DNA from: Sipunculus nudus
Taxonomy: Eukaryota > Annelida > Sipuncula > Golfingiida > Sipunculidae
Assembly (NCBI GenBank): GCA_026874595.1
Contig: CM049321.1
Span: forward strand, 12,608,979-12,672,978
Length of the DNA: 64,000 nt
Direction: 5' to 3'
Positions 11,183 through 23,116 of this stretch are shown piece after piece (the stretch's first letter is position 1; the number at the start of each line of letters is the position of its first letter). The notes beneath the pieces are model-generated. The model had not been told where the DNA came from. It did not search any database and was given only the letters and a program-made list of their open reading frames with translations. Position numbers and translations under genes: made by a program.

Positions 11183-12153
11183 GGTCCAAAAGTATTTGTA
11201 TTTAAAGTAATTGTAATTACAATATACTTTATCAAATAACTTTAATTGTAATCGATTACATTTTCTAATCCTGGAAAGTATTTGTAATTGTAATCGATTG
11301 CTTTTGAAAAGTAATTGTTTAATCAATTACTTTTCAATCATTTTTGGGTATACTTGTCTCGTATGAATCATTACATCAATCTGTCAATTTTTTTTAAGCA
11401 TACTTGGCTATTATCCAAATTCCCATGGTTGTTCCTGACGTACTTCAAAGGCACATATGCATTTTGAATAATATGTTTATTATCTCAAGCAACTAGTTAA
11501 TGCTGACTGAAAAAAACATTTTCCCACCAAAGCTATCCCAATGTAAAGACTTCAGGTTACTTATTATCTGTTATTCCTGGGGTAGCCTGAACCTAATTTC
11601 AGGTTGACTTCACACTGTTTAGATAACCGCCTTTCTGATTTAATTCAATAATAAATTATAATGCTTTTAACCAATGATATATATTATTTCAATTAACCGC
11701 ATGAAAGACATAACATTTAAAAGGTTGAATCAGTCTAATAAAAGTTGTCGCATGTTGTTTACAATATTACAGTGTATTTTTTTGACTTGTACACTTCGCC
11801 AAAGCGCATGACAAATTACTTGCAAACAAAGGATATGCAAAAATTCAAACTAATTTGGGCAATCAAGAAGACGTTTATGAATTTTATGTTAATAAACATA
11901 CAGAAACAGCTTTCTATCCGTTAAGTTGCTATCAAAAGCCACGTACCCGAACTTTTCTTCATAATAGTGTTATAATAGTTTTTTTTTACCACGCCTTCAT
12001 TTAAATCCCCCGGTATATATCCGTGTAGAGGTAACCCAAAGCCACATACACACATTTGCTTCTTTATAATAATGTTTACTTGATTGGTTTGTAATCGATT
12101 ACCTTTAAAAGAAATTCTAATTGTAATCGATTACTTTAAAAGTATTTGGACCA
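11183..12153. mobile_element. Non-autonomous TIR element with ATCGAT-containing subrepeats
   Basis: The left end reads GGTCCAAAAGTATTTG and the right end reads AAGTATTTGGACC, so the outermost bases form an inverted repeat. Next to each end are several copies of TAATTGTAATCGATTAC or close variants (11230-11340 and 12088-12140), each containing the palindrome GTAATCGATTAC. The middle has no open frame for a transposase. The pattern fits a non-autonomous DNA transposon, possibly hAT-like, but no matching 8-bp target duplication is seen, so the class is uncertain. Confidence 0.6.
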
Positions 12154-13952
12154 TAGTCTGTTCCCTGGGAAACTGATCCATATAAAATTGCCGACTTGGC
12201 GTGCACAGCTCGGTCCTGCTGCTTGTCCTGTAGCGTAGACATTTAAAATTGAAGAGTTAATAAGGGAGTTTCCTCGGCCAAAAAAAATTAAATAAAGTAA
12301 GCATAATGGTGAAATTAAATGAACCTGTTAAAAATCTGTATTGGCCAAAAAATAAATAAAGCGTGACGTAAACTTTCCTAGCCTGGTGTGATCATCCGTG
12401 AACACACCTTGATCTATGTCCTGCACTTTGTTATCCTAGTGCCTCTTATATTAGTGATGTAAAGCATTTGTTTGCGCCCGATCCACAGCTTTGCCTGCCA
12501 AGGCAATGTTAACTCTGCTTTTTAGTCGCATAATTGAAGATCAGGTCACATGTTTGGGCCAAGATAAGTGGACGTAAAACGGAGGCGCACGCTATTCCAA
12601 GGTCTAATAATATATTATATATAGAGCGGAAAATAGGTACCGTGACAAAGTGGTCGTAATTTCGAGGTGACCTTGCTGAAGTCCATTAGGCGTGGTTTTA
12701 GTGTATTTTGTTATTAAATCCAAGTCGAATTGTTTTGATATTTACATTTGTTAGGAGAGAGCCTTTTGATAGTATATCCTTGAAGCCGCAGGTTTTTGTC
12801 AGTTGTCCTTATCGGGAGTGAATAATGTGATATAGCGTAAAGAACCTGTTATAAAATAGAACAGCTCTCTCTGCACAAAGAAACGAGGTCGTTCATAAAT
12901 AGCTCAAAGGTGAGATTTTTTTTTATAATCCCTAAGTAAAATAAGACACTAAAAACATAATTACAAAAAAAATTACACTGTGTATCTGATTAATTTCAGA
13001 CATTTTGGCCGAATTAGGAAAGGGGAGTGACCATCAGGTTTCAGTCAGCGACCGAACACAATAAACATAGGAAGATGCAAGTTATACAAACAGTCTCTCC
13101 AGTATGTCCCAACCAAGCGCGTTATCAGTGAGAACCCAGTAATATATATGCTTAATGGTGTAAACAGGATGTGAACTCCGTAAGTTTTACTTCGTGTGCA
13201 TGTGTGCTTACCAATACACACTGTTCTCAGTGAAACAAACTAATTTTATGCACCTTTATTAATTCCCACATCTGTGACAGGAGGCTGGCCTTCCTTGATA
13301 TTAATAGAAACATTAAAGATTGGCAATATCCTTCGGAAAAAAACTATTAAGAACTAAACATTCTGACATCATTATACAAAAAAATCGGCGGACAGTTGTT
13401 TAGCTACTTTTTAGTTAAATTTTTCCAGACAAAATGATATTTTTAGGGGAGACAATAGCAGAAAGCACGAGCATCGAGAACCTAATTGCATCATCAACGT
13501 ATTTTCATATTTTGATTGATTGATTTTATTTAGGTAGTCAGATACGTGCATTTGAAGAGCATTCGCGTTTCTTGACATAACCAAGGATAACGCTAAAAAG
13601 TTTAAAAGTATAAACTTATTTCAACAGATTGGTCAAGATTTATACAAGAGAAAAAGGCCATGCAAGGAAAACTTGATATATAAATTAAATTATATGTACT
13701 AATTTACAATTAATACTATAGATAGATGTGAACAATAATTATGGACTGTAAAACATAAAACTATTGCTACATTTTTAGAAATAGTATGTGAATAAGACTG
13801 GTCATACCAAGCATAAATAAATAACAGAACATTAAGGAATACATAAAGATATAAATCATGATCAGGCACAGTATCCGACATAAAGAAAAGAAAAGAGAAA
13901 TGAAAAAAATCATCAAATTAAGATAATTATCAATAGAAGTATAGTTTTCTTC
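12154..13952. other. Gene-free stretch with a partial upstream duplication
   Basis: AT-rich intergenic sequence. The part around 13100-13200, containing CGCGTTATCAGTGAGAACC, resembles 17760-17860 (GTGTTATCAGTGACAACC). Both lie 1-2 kb upstream of a type A TRIM pseudogene, so the 5' flank may also have been part of the duplicated unit. No gene could be supported. Confidence 0.45.
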
Positions 13953-14275
13953 AAATGTCTAGAGACCAATGTGGCATATCACAGAGTATATCATTTAAAT
14001 GACTAGAAACAATGTGACATATGACAGAGTGTAGCATATTTTAAATGACTAGAAAACAATTGGTATATCACACACTATAGTATTATTTAAATGACTAGAA
14101 AACATTGTTTCATATCACAGGATAATATAGTTTAATTTAAATGTCTAGAAACCAAATTGGCATATCACAAAGTATACATAGTTTAAATGACTAAAAAACA
14201 ATGTGGCATATCACAGAGTAAAGCATAATTTAAATAACTAGAAACCGATGTGGTATATCACGGAATAATTTTTAT
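13953..14275. repeat. Tandem repeat, about 47-bp unit, seven copies
   Basis: Seven degenerate copies each begin with AAATGACTAGAAA or a variant and continue with a block close to CAATGTGGCATATCACAGAG. Copy starts lie near 13953, 13996, 14043, 14089, 14139, 14184 and 14231. A weaker related piece appears near 14403-14445. It is non-coding and lies about 600 bp upstream of a TRIM pseudogene. Confidence 0.85.
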
Positions 14276-14865
14276 ATTTGTCTTGACAAAAGCTCCATCA
14301 GTATCAACCCTAAGGTAGTATAACAATGACCAAAGTATATAAAGATATACAGATAAATGTATATAGATATCTAGATAGACAATTAAATATTTATCAATTT
14401 TCATAAATGTAACAAATTATGTTGCCTATCACAGAATATTTTTACGATTTGTCTAAATAAAAAGCACAAATAGTAGTAGATATACTTAAAATTATGTGCA
14501 CTGGCCAAAGTGACTGTATATCTGTAAATTAAAAGAGAATTCTTCTATATGGCATCTGCATTTATAATGAACATAACTAAAATAAACTATGAGATAAAGT
14601 GGTCAAATATGACCTTACACAGATGATTTACTGTATTACTAGACAAAAGCACCTTTAAGAGTTTTTATGGCTAAAACATTATATGCAGTATATAAAATCC
14701 ATATACACATCCAAATTATTAGCAAAAGTAACTGATATCAGCAATATGCCATAGTTACAGCAGTTTCCATTTCACACGCCAAAGTCCCATCAGTTCTAAA
14801 GGAGGTTATTTTCATGATATATTATATAATACATATATAAATATTAATGTTGTCTCTCTCTACAG
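14276..14865. other. Gene-free stretch upstream of TRIM pseudogene, probable 5' intron
   Basis: AT-rich sequence ending in a pyrimidine-rich acceptor, TTGTCTCTCTCTACAG, at 14850-14865. By comparison with the intact gene at 38163 this is the 3' end of an intron in the 5' untranslated region. Confidence 0.5.
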
Positions 14866-14884
14866 ATACAACCAGATATCCAGC

Positions 14885-16069
14885 ATGGCAGCAAGTAAGG
14901 AGCACAGTATACAGACTGCCCAATCTGTTTAATAATTTGATTCACAGCCAGCCACGCTTTCTTTGTTGCCACCATACTTCCCCTGAAGCTTGCCTTAAGG
15001 TTTTAATAAACAATAGTAGGCGAGTAGATTTGTCCATCATGTAGGCATAAAACTCATATCCCCGACGGAGATGTTAAAAAACTGAAATTAAATTTCTTTT
15101 TAGAAGGCTTTCAAGAAGAACTCCTTAAGGTAGAGGGTCGCTGTGACGTATGTTTGTGTAAAGGAGTAAATGTCACTGCATCTTGCCTCTGTTTAGACTG
15201 CAATGAATATTTCTGCGAAGCTTGTGTTTTACTTCACGTAGACATATTTAATGCTCATACAACCGAGCCAGTTACCAGTAAACAGATACAATGAGATGAT
15301 CATAAACAGGATGCCAAGTTCTTATGTCGCACATGCTCCAAAGATGTATGCGCATTCTGTGTCTTCGACCTGTCGTCTTTACACCGTGGCCACAGCGTGT
15401 CGCCTAAGTCGCAAGAATTCAGTCATTTAACATCAAATTATATAAACCCTGGCAGGAGTATGGACGCCCTTAAACAAAAAATGCAGCAATGTAACAACAA
15501 AATTCAGCAGAACCCTAGGGACGAAGCCCTTGGTACACAGATTCTTACGGAAACCATAAATGAATCTGTTAATAAATCCAGAAACTACATGGACAGACGA
15601 TCAAATAAAAATAAAGAAGAAATCATAAAAATGCAAGAATGCAACTTGAAACTAACAGAATCTTTAGAAAAAGGTTCCATGGAGTGCAACCGTAGTATGA
15701 GCCATTGTATTAATGTTCTTGTTGGAGGTTTTGGTGAGTGTTTCTGACAACTGTCATATAGCCTCCCTGACGAAAAAAGGCATGAAGATCACACATATTG
15801 TAATGCCGGACGGGAGCAAAATTTACCTGACGCCCAAGGACGCAGGAACGTCTGACAATAAAAGAAAATTTCTCTTCTTGCTACTTTTTATAATCGTTAT
15901 TATTATACTCCTCCACATATTAGTTGCACGTTCCTATGAGACTATGTCTAAATCAGTCAACCAATATTTATCATTCAGATCAAAGAATTTCATAACATGG
16001 GGCCACCAAAGGCCTGGTATATACCGTTTTATCCAGGCCAACGTATTCTCACGCAGATCTCATATGTAA
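14885..16069 (+). pseudogene. TRIM-like type A pseudogene (RING, B-boxes, coiled coil, membrane tail)
   Basis: This aligns along its whole length with the intact type A gene at 38163-39173. The ATG at 14885 is kept, but a one-base loss near 14904 throws the RING out of frame. The next RING piece (HSQPRFLCCHHTSPEAC) is readable in another frame, has lost a zinc-ligand Cys, and is followed by a second shift and small deletion near 15035. From 15049 to 15747 one frame carries B-box 1, B-box 2 and the coiled coil, interrupted by TGA at 15292-15294 exactly where the first Cys of B-box 2 (C139 in the intact copy) should be. A further shift near 15740 leads to a frame with a strong membrane helix (FLFLLLFIIVIIILLHILV) ending at 16069. 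With four lesions it is a pseudogene. The last part (15713-16069) is the best preserved and may have diverged from the intact tail. Confidence 0.85.
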
Positions 16070-18006
16070 AATTAGCATTGAACCGAGTATGGATGATGGG
16101 CTGAAATGGAAAGCTTATAATATAGATTTTATAGTATTTTCCTAAACATTCGATGCTGCCATTTTTAAAATAATACTCTTTCATTTAGTTCCAATTCGTG
16201 CGATTGACTTCACTGACGTCGCTGTAGGTGTTTAAAGCAATCGTTGTGTTGTATATAGTCAGTACAAATTAATAAGTTGCTGAGGTAGTTTCTGGATTTA
16301 GACAAACTGGAGTTCCATTACAGACAAAGTGTGTCTTGATGATCACACATGAGAAATCATGACATCAGAAAGTAACAGTAGGTCAGAACATTGGCTGCTT
16401 ATATATCAGAAAAACTGTAAGTGTTATGATCAGCTGGTGCCCTGGTGTGATCTTAATTTCTCGCTAATGTACGATACTGATTATTTTGTTACTATAAACC
16501 TACACAATGTATGTTTGCTTTTTCATGCAGTTCTAAAACATGAAATGCTGAAAACATCTTTCAATAAAACAGGTTGTTCAGGTATTAATAATTTCGAGAA
16601 TATTCTATATTCTGTAAAGCTAGGGAAAATAACTTGAGCAACAGTGAACGTTAAGAAAAAAAAACAATAGGGGCGCTGATAATCTTGGTTCACCTGTCAA
16701 AATCCGCACTACCAATTGTTTCACCTGCTAATCAATGTAATGAACAGTTAATGAATCATCTGCATGCTGGAGATAAAGATAAGACTACAAACACGTAACA
16801 CACATTAGCTACGGGTATAATGACTTTGGACAATTGAGACATTAAATATCTTCTAGAAATTCCCCTTAATAAATTATAGGGAAACTGAAGAGATTAATAT
16901 CTTATTTTAATTAAATGAAAGGATATCACTATTATTATTATAACATTTCTCCACTTTCCACGTGTAATTTTCTCACCGTAGAAAATAAGATGTATCTCTT
17001 CCTCAGTCTATACACACACTTATCAAAGACAATCTATATAGCGTGATGCGTACATCTGTGTCTGAGAAGTTTGATTAACCGTGCATGTTAGCCCCGTGTT
17101 TCAATTGGTAGTGAAAGTAATGCCTAAACGGATCGCACACGAGTATGATAACAGTAAACTTATCTCATGCATAGGAACTAACGGTGATCAGCCCGTAGAT
17201 ATCTGCGCTGAGGGCATGCATCAAGGTAGTTTTTTTGTAGTTCTCACCTACAATCAGACACTATACCATTTCGCTTATCATATTCAGTTACAAGACATTG
17301 CACATAGTTGCGAGTGATTAGGCTTTTAGGCTCTCAGACCGCTCTTCACGAAGCAAAAGGTGACTTGCAGGCTACTATCAACGACCGTAATGTATATCTG
17401 CGTTTTGACTATTGGCAGAGCTGTTGTCTGTGAGCTAGGCTTGACGGATAGGACATGCTTTAGCTTTCCTTTTACCATGCTTTCAAAAGGAAACATTTTT
17501 ATATAAATTCTAATCGCAAATTACTATTCACGATCAGGTAATTCCATATTAGGAACCGAATGCATTTTTTGGTTCCATTGTAGAATTAGTGTATCAATCC
17601 AATAAACATTCATCCGTGCCAAGACATTTGTTACAAATTGTCGACATTTGCATATAAAGAGTATTGTGCGGCAGGTATCCGTGTAAACACACGCACACGC
17701 AATAAGACCAAGATAGACTTCCAAGTATTAATGCATACGCAACCTGTTCCCCATATAGACCGGTCCAAGTGACCGTGTTATCAGTGACAACCTATAATTT
17801 ATCCGTATATGTGCTCGGTGGCATATTCAGTATATGAACTCCATCATTATGATCTCCGTCTGTTTGTTTGGCAGACCATGAACAGTAGTTGGCCGGGAAA
17901 AAAGTCATATACTGATAGTCATTTCTGTGGAATAGAGAGAGGGGTTTCCTATTCTTAACTGTGACTTAGTCATCGAGTAAAGTGGCATGCAAGACATGTT
18001 TAAATT
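16070..18006. other. Gene-free stretch between TRIM pseudogenes
   Basis: AT-rich sequence. Open frames at 16359-16637 and 17081-17317 have no recognisable domain or initiation context. The 17760-17860 part resembles 13100-13200, the upstream flank of the neighbouring pseudogene. Confidence 0.45.
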
Positions 18007-18440
18007 ACAAATCGTATTTGGCTATAAAATCGTAAGGCTGAAATTCGCGATTGCTTTATTTGGAACTTTTCGCGAGGGTTCCATTTTCGCGATTGCATCA
18101 GAACCTATAAATCTATGTACAACAGTGTTTCTATTTATTTAAAATTTACAATAAATCCTACTATTCCTCACTCATTTCTGGCTCTAATTCAATCTCATTA
18201 TATATCTCATTAAATTATGACCTCTGTCACAGTCCTCTGTGATTACCGCAAGTTTTATAATAAGTAATGCTTGTATACGCGAGCCAGTTTCGACACTATT
18301 CTCACACAACGTTGCTGATTAGGTTGTTTACAGATGCTTATTGCCCTCCTGTTCATCTTAGTTCATGTGACATCTATTTCCTAAAGGTTTCATGCTCGCG
18401 ATTATTTTACTCTCGCGAATATAGCCAAATTGAAACCCTT
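18007..18440. repeat. CGCGA-motif dispersed repeat, possible imperfect inverted repeat
   Basis: The stretch contains AAATTCGCGATTGC, TTTTCGCGAGGGTTCC and TTTTCGCGATTGC on the left (18035-18088), and CTCGCGATTATT and CTCGCGAATATAGCC on the right (18394-18426). TTTGGCTATA occurs forward at 18017 and, nearly, in reverse near 18425, hinting at an inverted-repeat element of about 430 bp. It shares the CGCGAGGGTTCC flavour of the foldback element at 7677-8044, and a degenerate relative stands at 33038-33095. Confidence 0.4.
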
Positions 18441-18841
18441 GCGAATAAGAATGCTACTGCAGCAGGTTTTAGGGGCTATTTTAATGTGTCTCTCCTCTCA
18501 CGGGGCCCTAAGCCAGACTATCCCATTGGGTTCCCCATTTTTTAGTCCATACACGTTAAGTACTCGATATCTATGATATCAAACTGTAGCTGATCAGGAT
18601 GACAACTTGATTCCGAAAATTCATTGGGAAATCCACCAGCTTTAATTATTTGCTCATGTTAAGACAACCTGTTAAACTTTTTCGACTGAATAGAATGCTT
18701 ATTGGCACTATTCCTTATCCATTACCAAATTGTCATGAATGTGTAACAAGAAAAATTAATATATATCAATATGATACTTATATACTCTGTGAAATTTATT
18801 TTTATGTTTACGGATTTAATCAGGTATCCGTTGTATAAAAT

Positions 18842-19480
18842 AAAGAACACAGTATACTAGACTGCCCGATCTGTTTTGATAAGATAGTTCACAGACAGCT
18901 ACGGCTTCTTAATTTTCAACACGTGTAGATATAAAACCCACATCCCTGGTTGAAATGTTAAAAAAACTCACATTAAACTTTACCCTACAAGACGTTCAAG
19001 AAGAGCTCCATAAGACCAGGAATTGTAGTGACGTATGCCTCTGTAAGAGATTCAATTTTACTGTATCTACTCTCTCCTCAGAATGTAATCTGCATTTCAG
19101 TTATGGCTGTCTTTTGCCATATATGGATATTTCATGTTCATACTACCGAAACCAACTTAGGGAAAGGAGTAAACTGTTCCGATGATAGAAAAGAAATCAA
19201 GTACCTTTTGTAGCATATGCTGCAGAAATGTTTGATCTTTATGTGTCACGTTTGCCGTCATAGCACCATGACCAACAAATGACGCTGTTATCTTCAGCAT
19301 TTAGCTCAATTAATTCCCGTTTTAACCAGTTTTGTAGTGACATAGCCATTCTTAAAGAAAATACAGAGAAAATTTGCAGTACTGAATGTCCTAACACACG
19401 TCTTTGTAACAGAATCAGGTTATTCTCATTGTTTATAATATTTACCTTTACTTGTGATGGTTGGATGTCTTGTTAATAAA
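18842..19480 (+). pseudogene. TRIM-like type A pseudogene, heavily decayed
   Basis: The stretch from 18842 reads KEHSILDCPICFDKIVH, almost identical to the start of the intact RING at 38163, but the ATG is missing. The middle of the RING is deleted, joining its start to the CACGTGTAGAT segment and creating a stop. From about 18955 a frame resembling the linker and B-box 1 follows (LTLNFTLQDVQEELHK, then a CNSDVCLCKR-like zinc pair). Beyond 19140 the match to B-box 2 continues only as frame-broken DNA to about 19240. The last part (to 19480) has weak coiled-coil resemblance. This is the most degraded type A copy, and it is followed by duplication copy 2. Confidence 0.8.
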
Positions 19481-19644
19481 AACAATGGTCTCGAAATTAT
19501 TTATATTTTCTCTAATACCACATGCTTTTATCTGTTTAGCTCCAATCAGAATTCGATATGAAGTCAACCCATTCTTCAATCTCTTACTCATATTTTCAAA
19601 TAGAATAATTCTTACTAGATGTTAAGCGTTTACAAGCCCAGTTT

Positions 19645-21210
19645 CCAACGTTATTTTTTTATGTGTGACTGGATCACCAGGTTGTGGTTAACCTTTCTAT
19701 GTTGAAATATTTATGTAGGGCCTGTTATGACATTTTTCCCTGTAAAATTTATTTATGATTACTGCGTGTCACCTCAACATATTTTCCTTTCTCCTTTTTC
19801 TTTTATTATCAGCTGGTATCAACAACAATCACAGCAGATCGGCTACAGTCGAGACGGGCACAAAATATGTTTGACTAAGATGATATGACGAAACGAAATA
19901 TAACCTGTGCAGACGATATGTGACCGTGCATCTTGCTTAATATCACCAGAAACACCGAATGACAATGATAGAATTACCTACCGTCAGACGGAACTTCCTG
20001 TTTAATTAGATAAAAACTATCATACTCGAGTTTTGTGTAGTAACCACCATGCGTCAACAACAGTCATCTATATATCCCATATATTCCTAACCCACGTATC
20101 GTGTCTGGTACGTTTTATGTTAATGATTTGTTTTGCTGTATACGCATTTGCATGCCACATCTGCGTGTATGAGATCTCCCAGTATTTATTCAGTCAAAAT
20201 CAATTTTACCTACACACCTTAGCCACTTTCTGTGCATATGGAATCTTAGCTTAACTGTTTCAAAACAAAAGAACTTATCAATTAAAAAAGTTTTGAACCA
20301 GGCTATGTAACGAGTTGGGCAGGCTGTCTACGCACACATACACACACATACACACACGCATATATATATATAGTTTAGAGCTATGAAAAAGGACACTTAA
20401 GAACATCCATATCGCATACAAGATGACGTAATTTGGATTTAAATAAGGACTTCATTAAAATGGCCATTTTCCCCATAGAAACTTATTTAATGTATTAATT
20501 TAATATCAACTACAGCCTGCTTTCATATCACACAGCTTTACCGAACCTAAACATTTACAACACCTTAAAAGACTATTCCGTAGCGAAACAAATGGCGCAC
20601 AAACTAGAGAAAACAGAAAGTAAGACATTTAAATAATGATGATCAGTCCAAGAACTGAGGTTCAAGAACTAAAAAATTATTAAGGCATTCTTCACCTCTT
20701 GTGTAAACGTATTACTCGTCATTTAACGGCAGATGGTAAAAGCTGTTCATCTGATTTGCTATTTCCGATTACACTTTACCAGCTCCCGATCATGATATAT
20801 CATATGACATTTTAAAACTTTAAATATACATTGTCTTGTGAATACCTTTCCCTTCTTATACTTTCTTCTTCTCTTTCAATAGTGTGAAAAGTCCGGTTCA
20901 TATAAAGAGCAGGGTAACTGAAAACATACATTCTCATTTACACCTCAGTGATGGTATAACCCGAGGTCTCGGTAGGCATAAAGGCGCTAAAGCGAGTTAA
21001 AGCTTATGAAGTTGGTGGCCTTGCTACTGAGCACTTTGTTCATGCTAGTGAACATATTTGTGTATATAAGTGTCATTCAGTACAACAGATATTACATATG
21101 TTAAGAATACCTTGCGCTCTTGATCCTTATCAAGAAAGTCATAAAACATATAATTCCACAAAAGCAGTTCTAGGGATAGACTCTGTGTAGACACTTATGC
21201 GGACCTTGTG
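19645..21210 (+). repeat. Segmental duplication, copy 2 (TRIM 3' flank)
   Basis: Collinear with 905-2790. It lacks the segment equivalent to 2370-2640; the junction lies near GTGTATATAAGTGTCATTCAG at 21059-21079, and GTGTAT stands near both ends of the extra block in copy 1. As in copy 1, it begins a few hundred bases after a type A TRIM coding remnant. It includes a CA/TA microsatellite near 20330-20372. Confidence 0.8.
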
Positions 21211-21289
21211 CTTTATATTTTCAAAAGTGCATTTATCTGAATCACCCCAGGTTTTATTGCAATCTATATACTACTCATACACCGTATTT

Positions 21290-21519
21290 TGTATATACTA
21301 TTGCAGCTAATAAATACATAAATAAGTGCCAAATACCCAAAATGGAAATGGCCAACTTAGATATATATAATAATCTTATTCATATATACATATACATATA
21401 TTTGATATCATACTAAAATGTCTGTATACAATAGCAGTCTATATTCACTAATTAGTGCAAAATAATCAAAATTGAAATGGCCATTTTATATATATTTATA
21501 TATATATGAAACTTTCTTC

Positions 21520-21551
<32 letters not shown>

Positions 21552-21640
21552 GATATCATACTATAAAGTCTATATACAATTGTAGTCTGTATACACTAAT
21601 TAGTGCAAAATATTCAAATTGAAACGGCCGACTTGTATAT
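21290..21640. repeat. Tandem repeat with about 130-148-bp unit, three copies
   Basis: Each copy contains a TA-rich part and then a block ending in AAATTGAAATGGCCA or similar; the block ends fall near 21354, 21483 and 21630. CACTAATTAGTGCAAAATA is shared by copies 2 and 3. A fourth, weaker relative is near 22690-22790, inside or next to duplication copy 3. Non-coding. Confidence 0.7.
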
Positions 21641-22084
21641 ATTTATATATATTTTACTTATATATGCATACTTGAACTTATTATACTTATATATATATAT
21701 GTTAAATATATATTCCACAAAAAGGACATGTATGTCACACCAGATAAAAAAGAGAATATGTACTACACTTGTTTAATTCCTCTTGATATACTAAGTATAT
21801 CAAGTAAATACTAATATATACTAAGTAAAGGTATGAAAATAAAATTTCCAAACAACGAATAAAAATATGTACTAGGCACACGTACAACCCGGACATATAC
21901 CCTTCATTGATCTCTGATAATTAATGAATTCAGATCAGTTTAAAGGATACCTGCTATATAAATACTCCCACTAAAAAATAGCCTGTTCATGGGCGAGGCC
22001 GATTTTTGTCCGGTCTAAAAAAAAAGTCACCATCGTGTACTCATAACGTGCATGTCACACACTCATACTTCAGAATGCAGAACT

Positions 22085-22304
22085 AAAAGATAGTGGAAGG
22101 ATGGTTTATCTGTTCAGCAGTGAAACAAATCGTGCACAAAGCAGAGCAAAAAAAATAATAAAACATTCAAACAATGATGATCAGTCCAAGAGCTGGGAGG
22201 TAATTAAGACACCTTCACCTTTTTATGTATATGTATGTGTAACTCCTCATTTAACACAAATGGTTGAGATGGTACATCCGACTTTTTATTTCTAATACTA
22301 CTTG

Positions 22305-22365
<61 letters not shown>

Positions 22366-22570
22366 CTTTACCCAAAGGTTCTTTTAAATGTTACGATGAA
22401 GAACAAAAAATTTCTGTGACCTTAGTATTAAGTAGATCTATTTGGTTAATATTAATATTACCTTACGACCATGATCCCTATCATGATTGTCATTAAACAA
22501 ATAGTTCTATAACAATAATTCTAGAATTGGACAGTTTATATACACACGTTTACATTATTTACTGCAGACA
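22085..22570 (+). repeat. Segmental duplication, copy 3 (partial)
   Basis: Resembles 20575-21200 and 1905-2750: an AGCGAAACAAATGGCGCAC-like start, then AATGATGATCAGTCCAAGA (20633 and 22169), then a degenerate version of the GTCATAAAACATATA block at 22480-22505. A (TA)n tract of over 50 bases (22308-22363) replaces part of the unit. This copy lies next to the minus-strand TRIM copy rather than behind a plus-strand one. Confidence 0.65.
22308..22363. repeat. (TA)n microsatellite
   Basis: Uninterrupted TA dinucleotide run of roughly 28 units. The tyrosine-isoleucine open frame across it is an artefact of the repeat. Confidence 0.95.
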
Positions 22571-23116
22571 TCATGTTGTATATTTTCATAATACATATAC
22601 ACGAATCATCACTTAAGTCAATACAAACTCTATGTATTACTTTTCTATAATATATGTACATAAATCACACAAGCCTTTTTTTATTACAAGTGCCAACATT
22701 TTTATAAATACCAAACATACAAATGGCCAATATAGATATTCATATATTTAAGTATTTGTATACATTTGAAATCATCGAAAAGATATAAACTACATTTTAA
22801 CAAAGTATGAACCCTTACACAAATATATAAAGATATATAAAAAGTTCACACCAGATTTAAAAGAGAATATGTACTACAGTTGTTAAATGAGTTATAATTC
22901 CCCATGATAAATATGCCAAAATAAAATTGCTCTTTATCACATTATTATGTGTGATGATATTTCATATTTGCCAAAATATATATATACAGGGACAGATACA
23001 CTTCTGACCGGTATTCTACATTGATCTCTATTAATGAATGTATTCAGATCAGTTGGAAGGGCAACTGAGATATAAATACTATTTCCAGGCTTTTGGAATA
23101 CTCGAATCCTTCAGCG

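Noticed and set aside
15292-15294. Selenocysteine at TGA in the B-box 2 Cys position
   Set aside because: The copy carries several frameshifts and a broken RING, so simple decay is the better account; kept only as a check.
16359-17317. 92- and 78-codon frames between pseudogenes
   Set aside because: No recognisable motif; length is expected by chance in 64 kb of six-frame reading.
22302-22496. Tyr-Ile repeat frame
   Set aside because: Pure (TA)n microsatellite read as codons.
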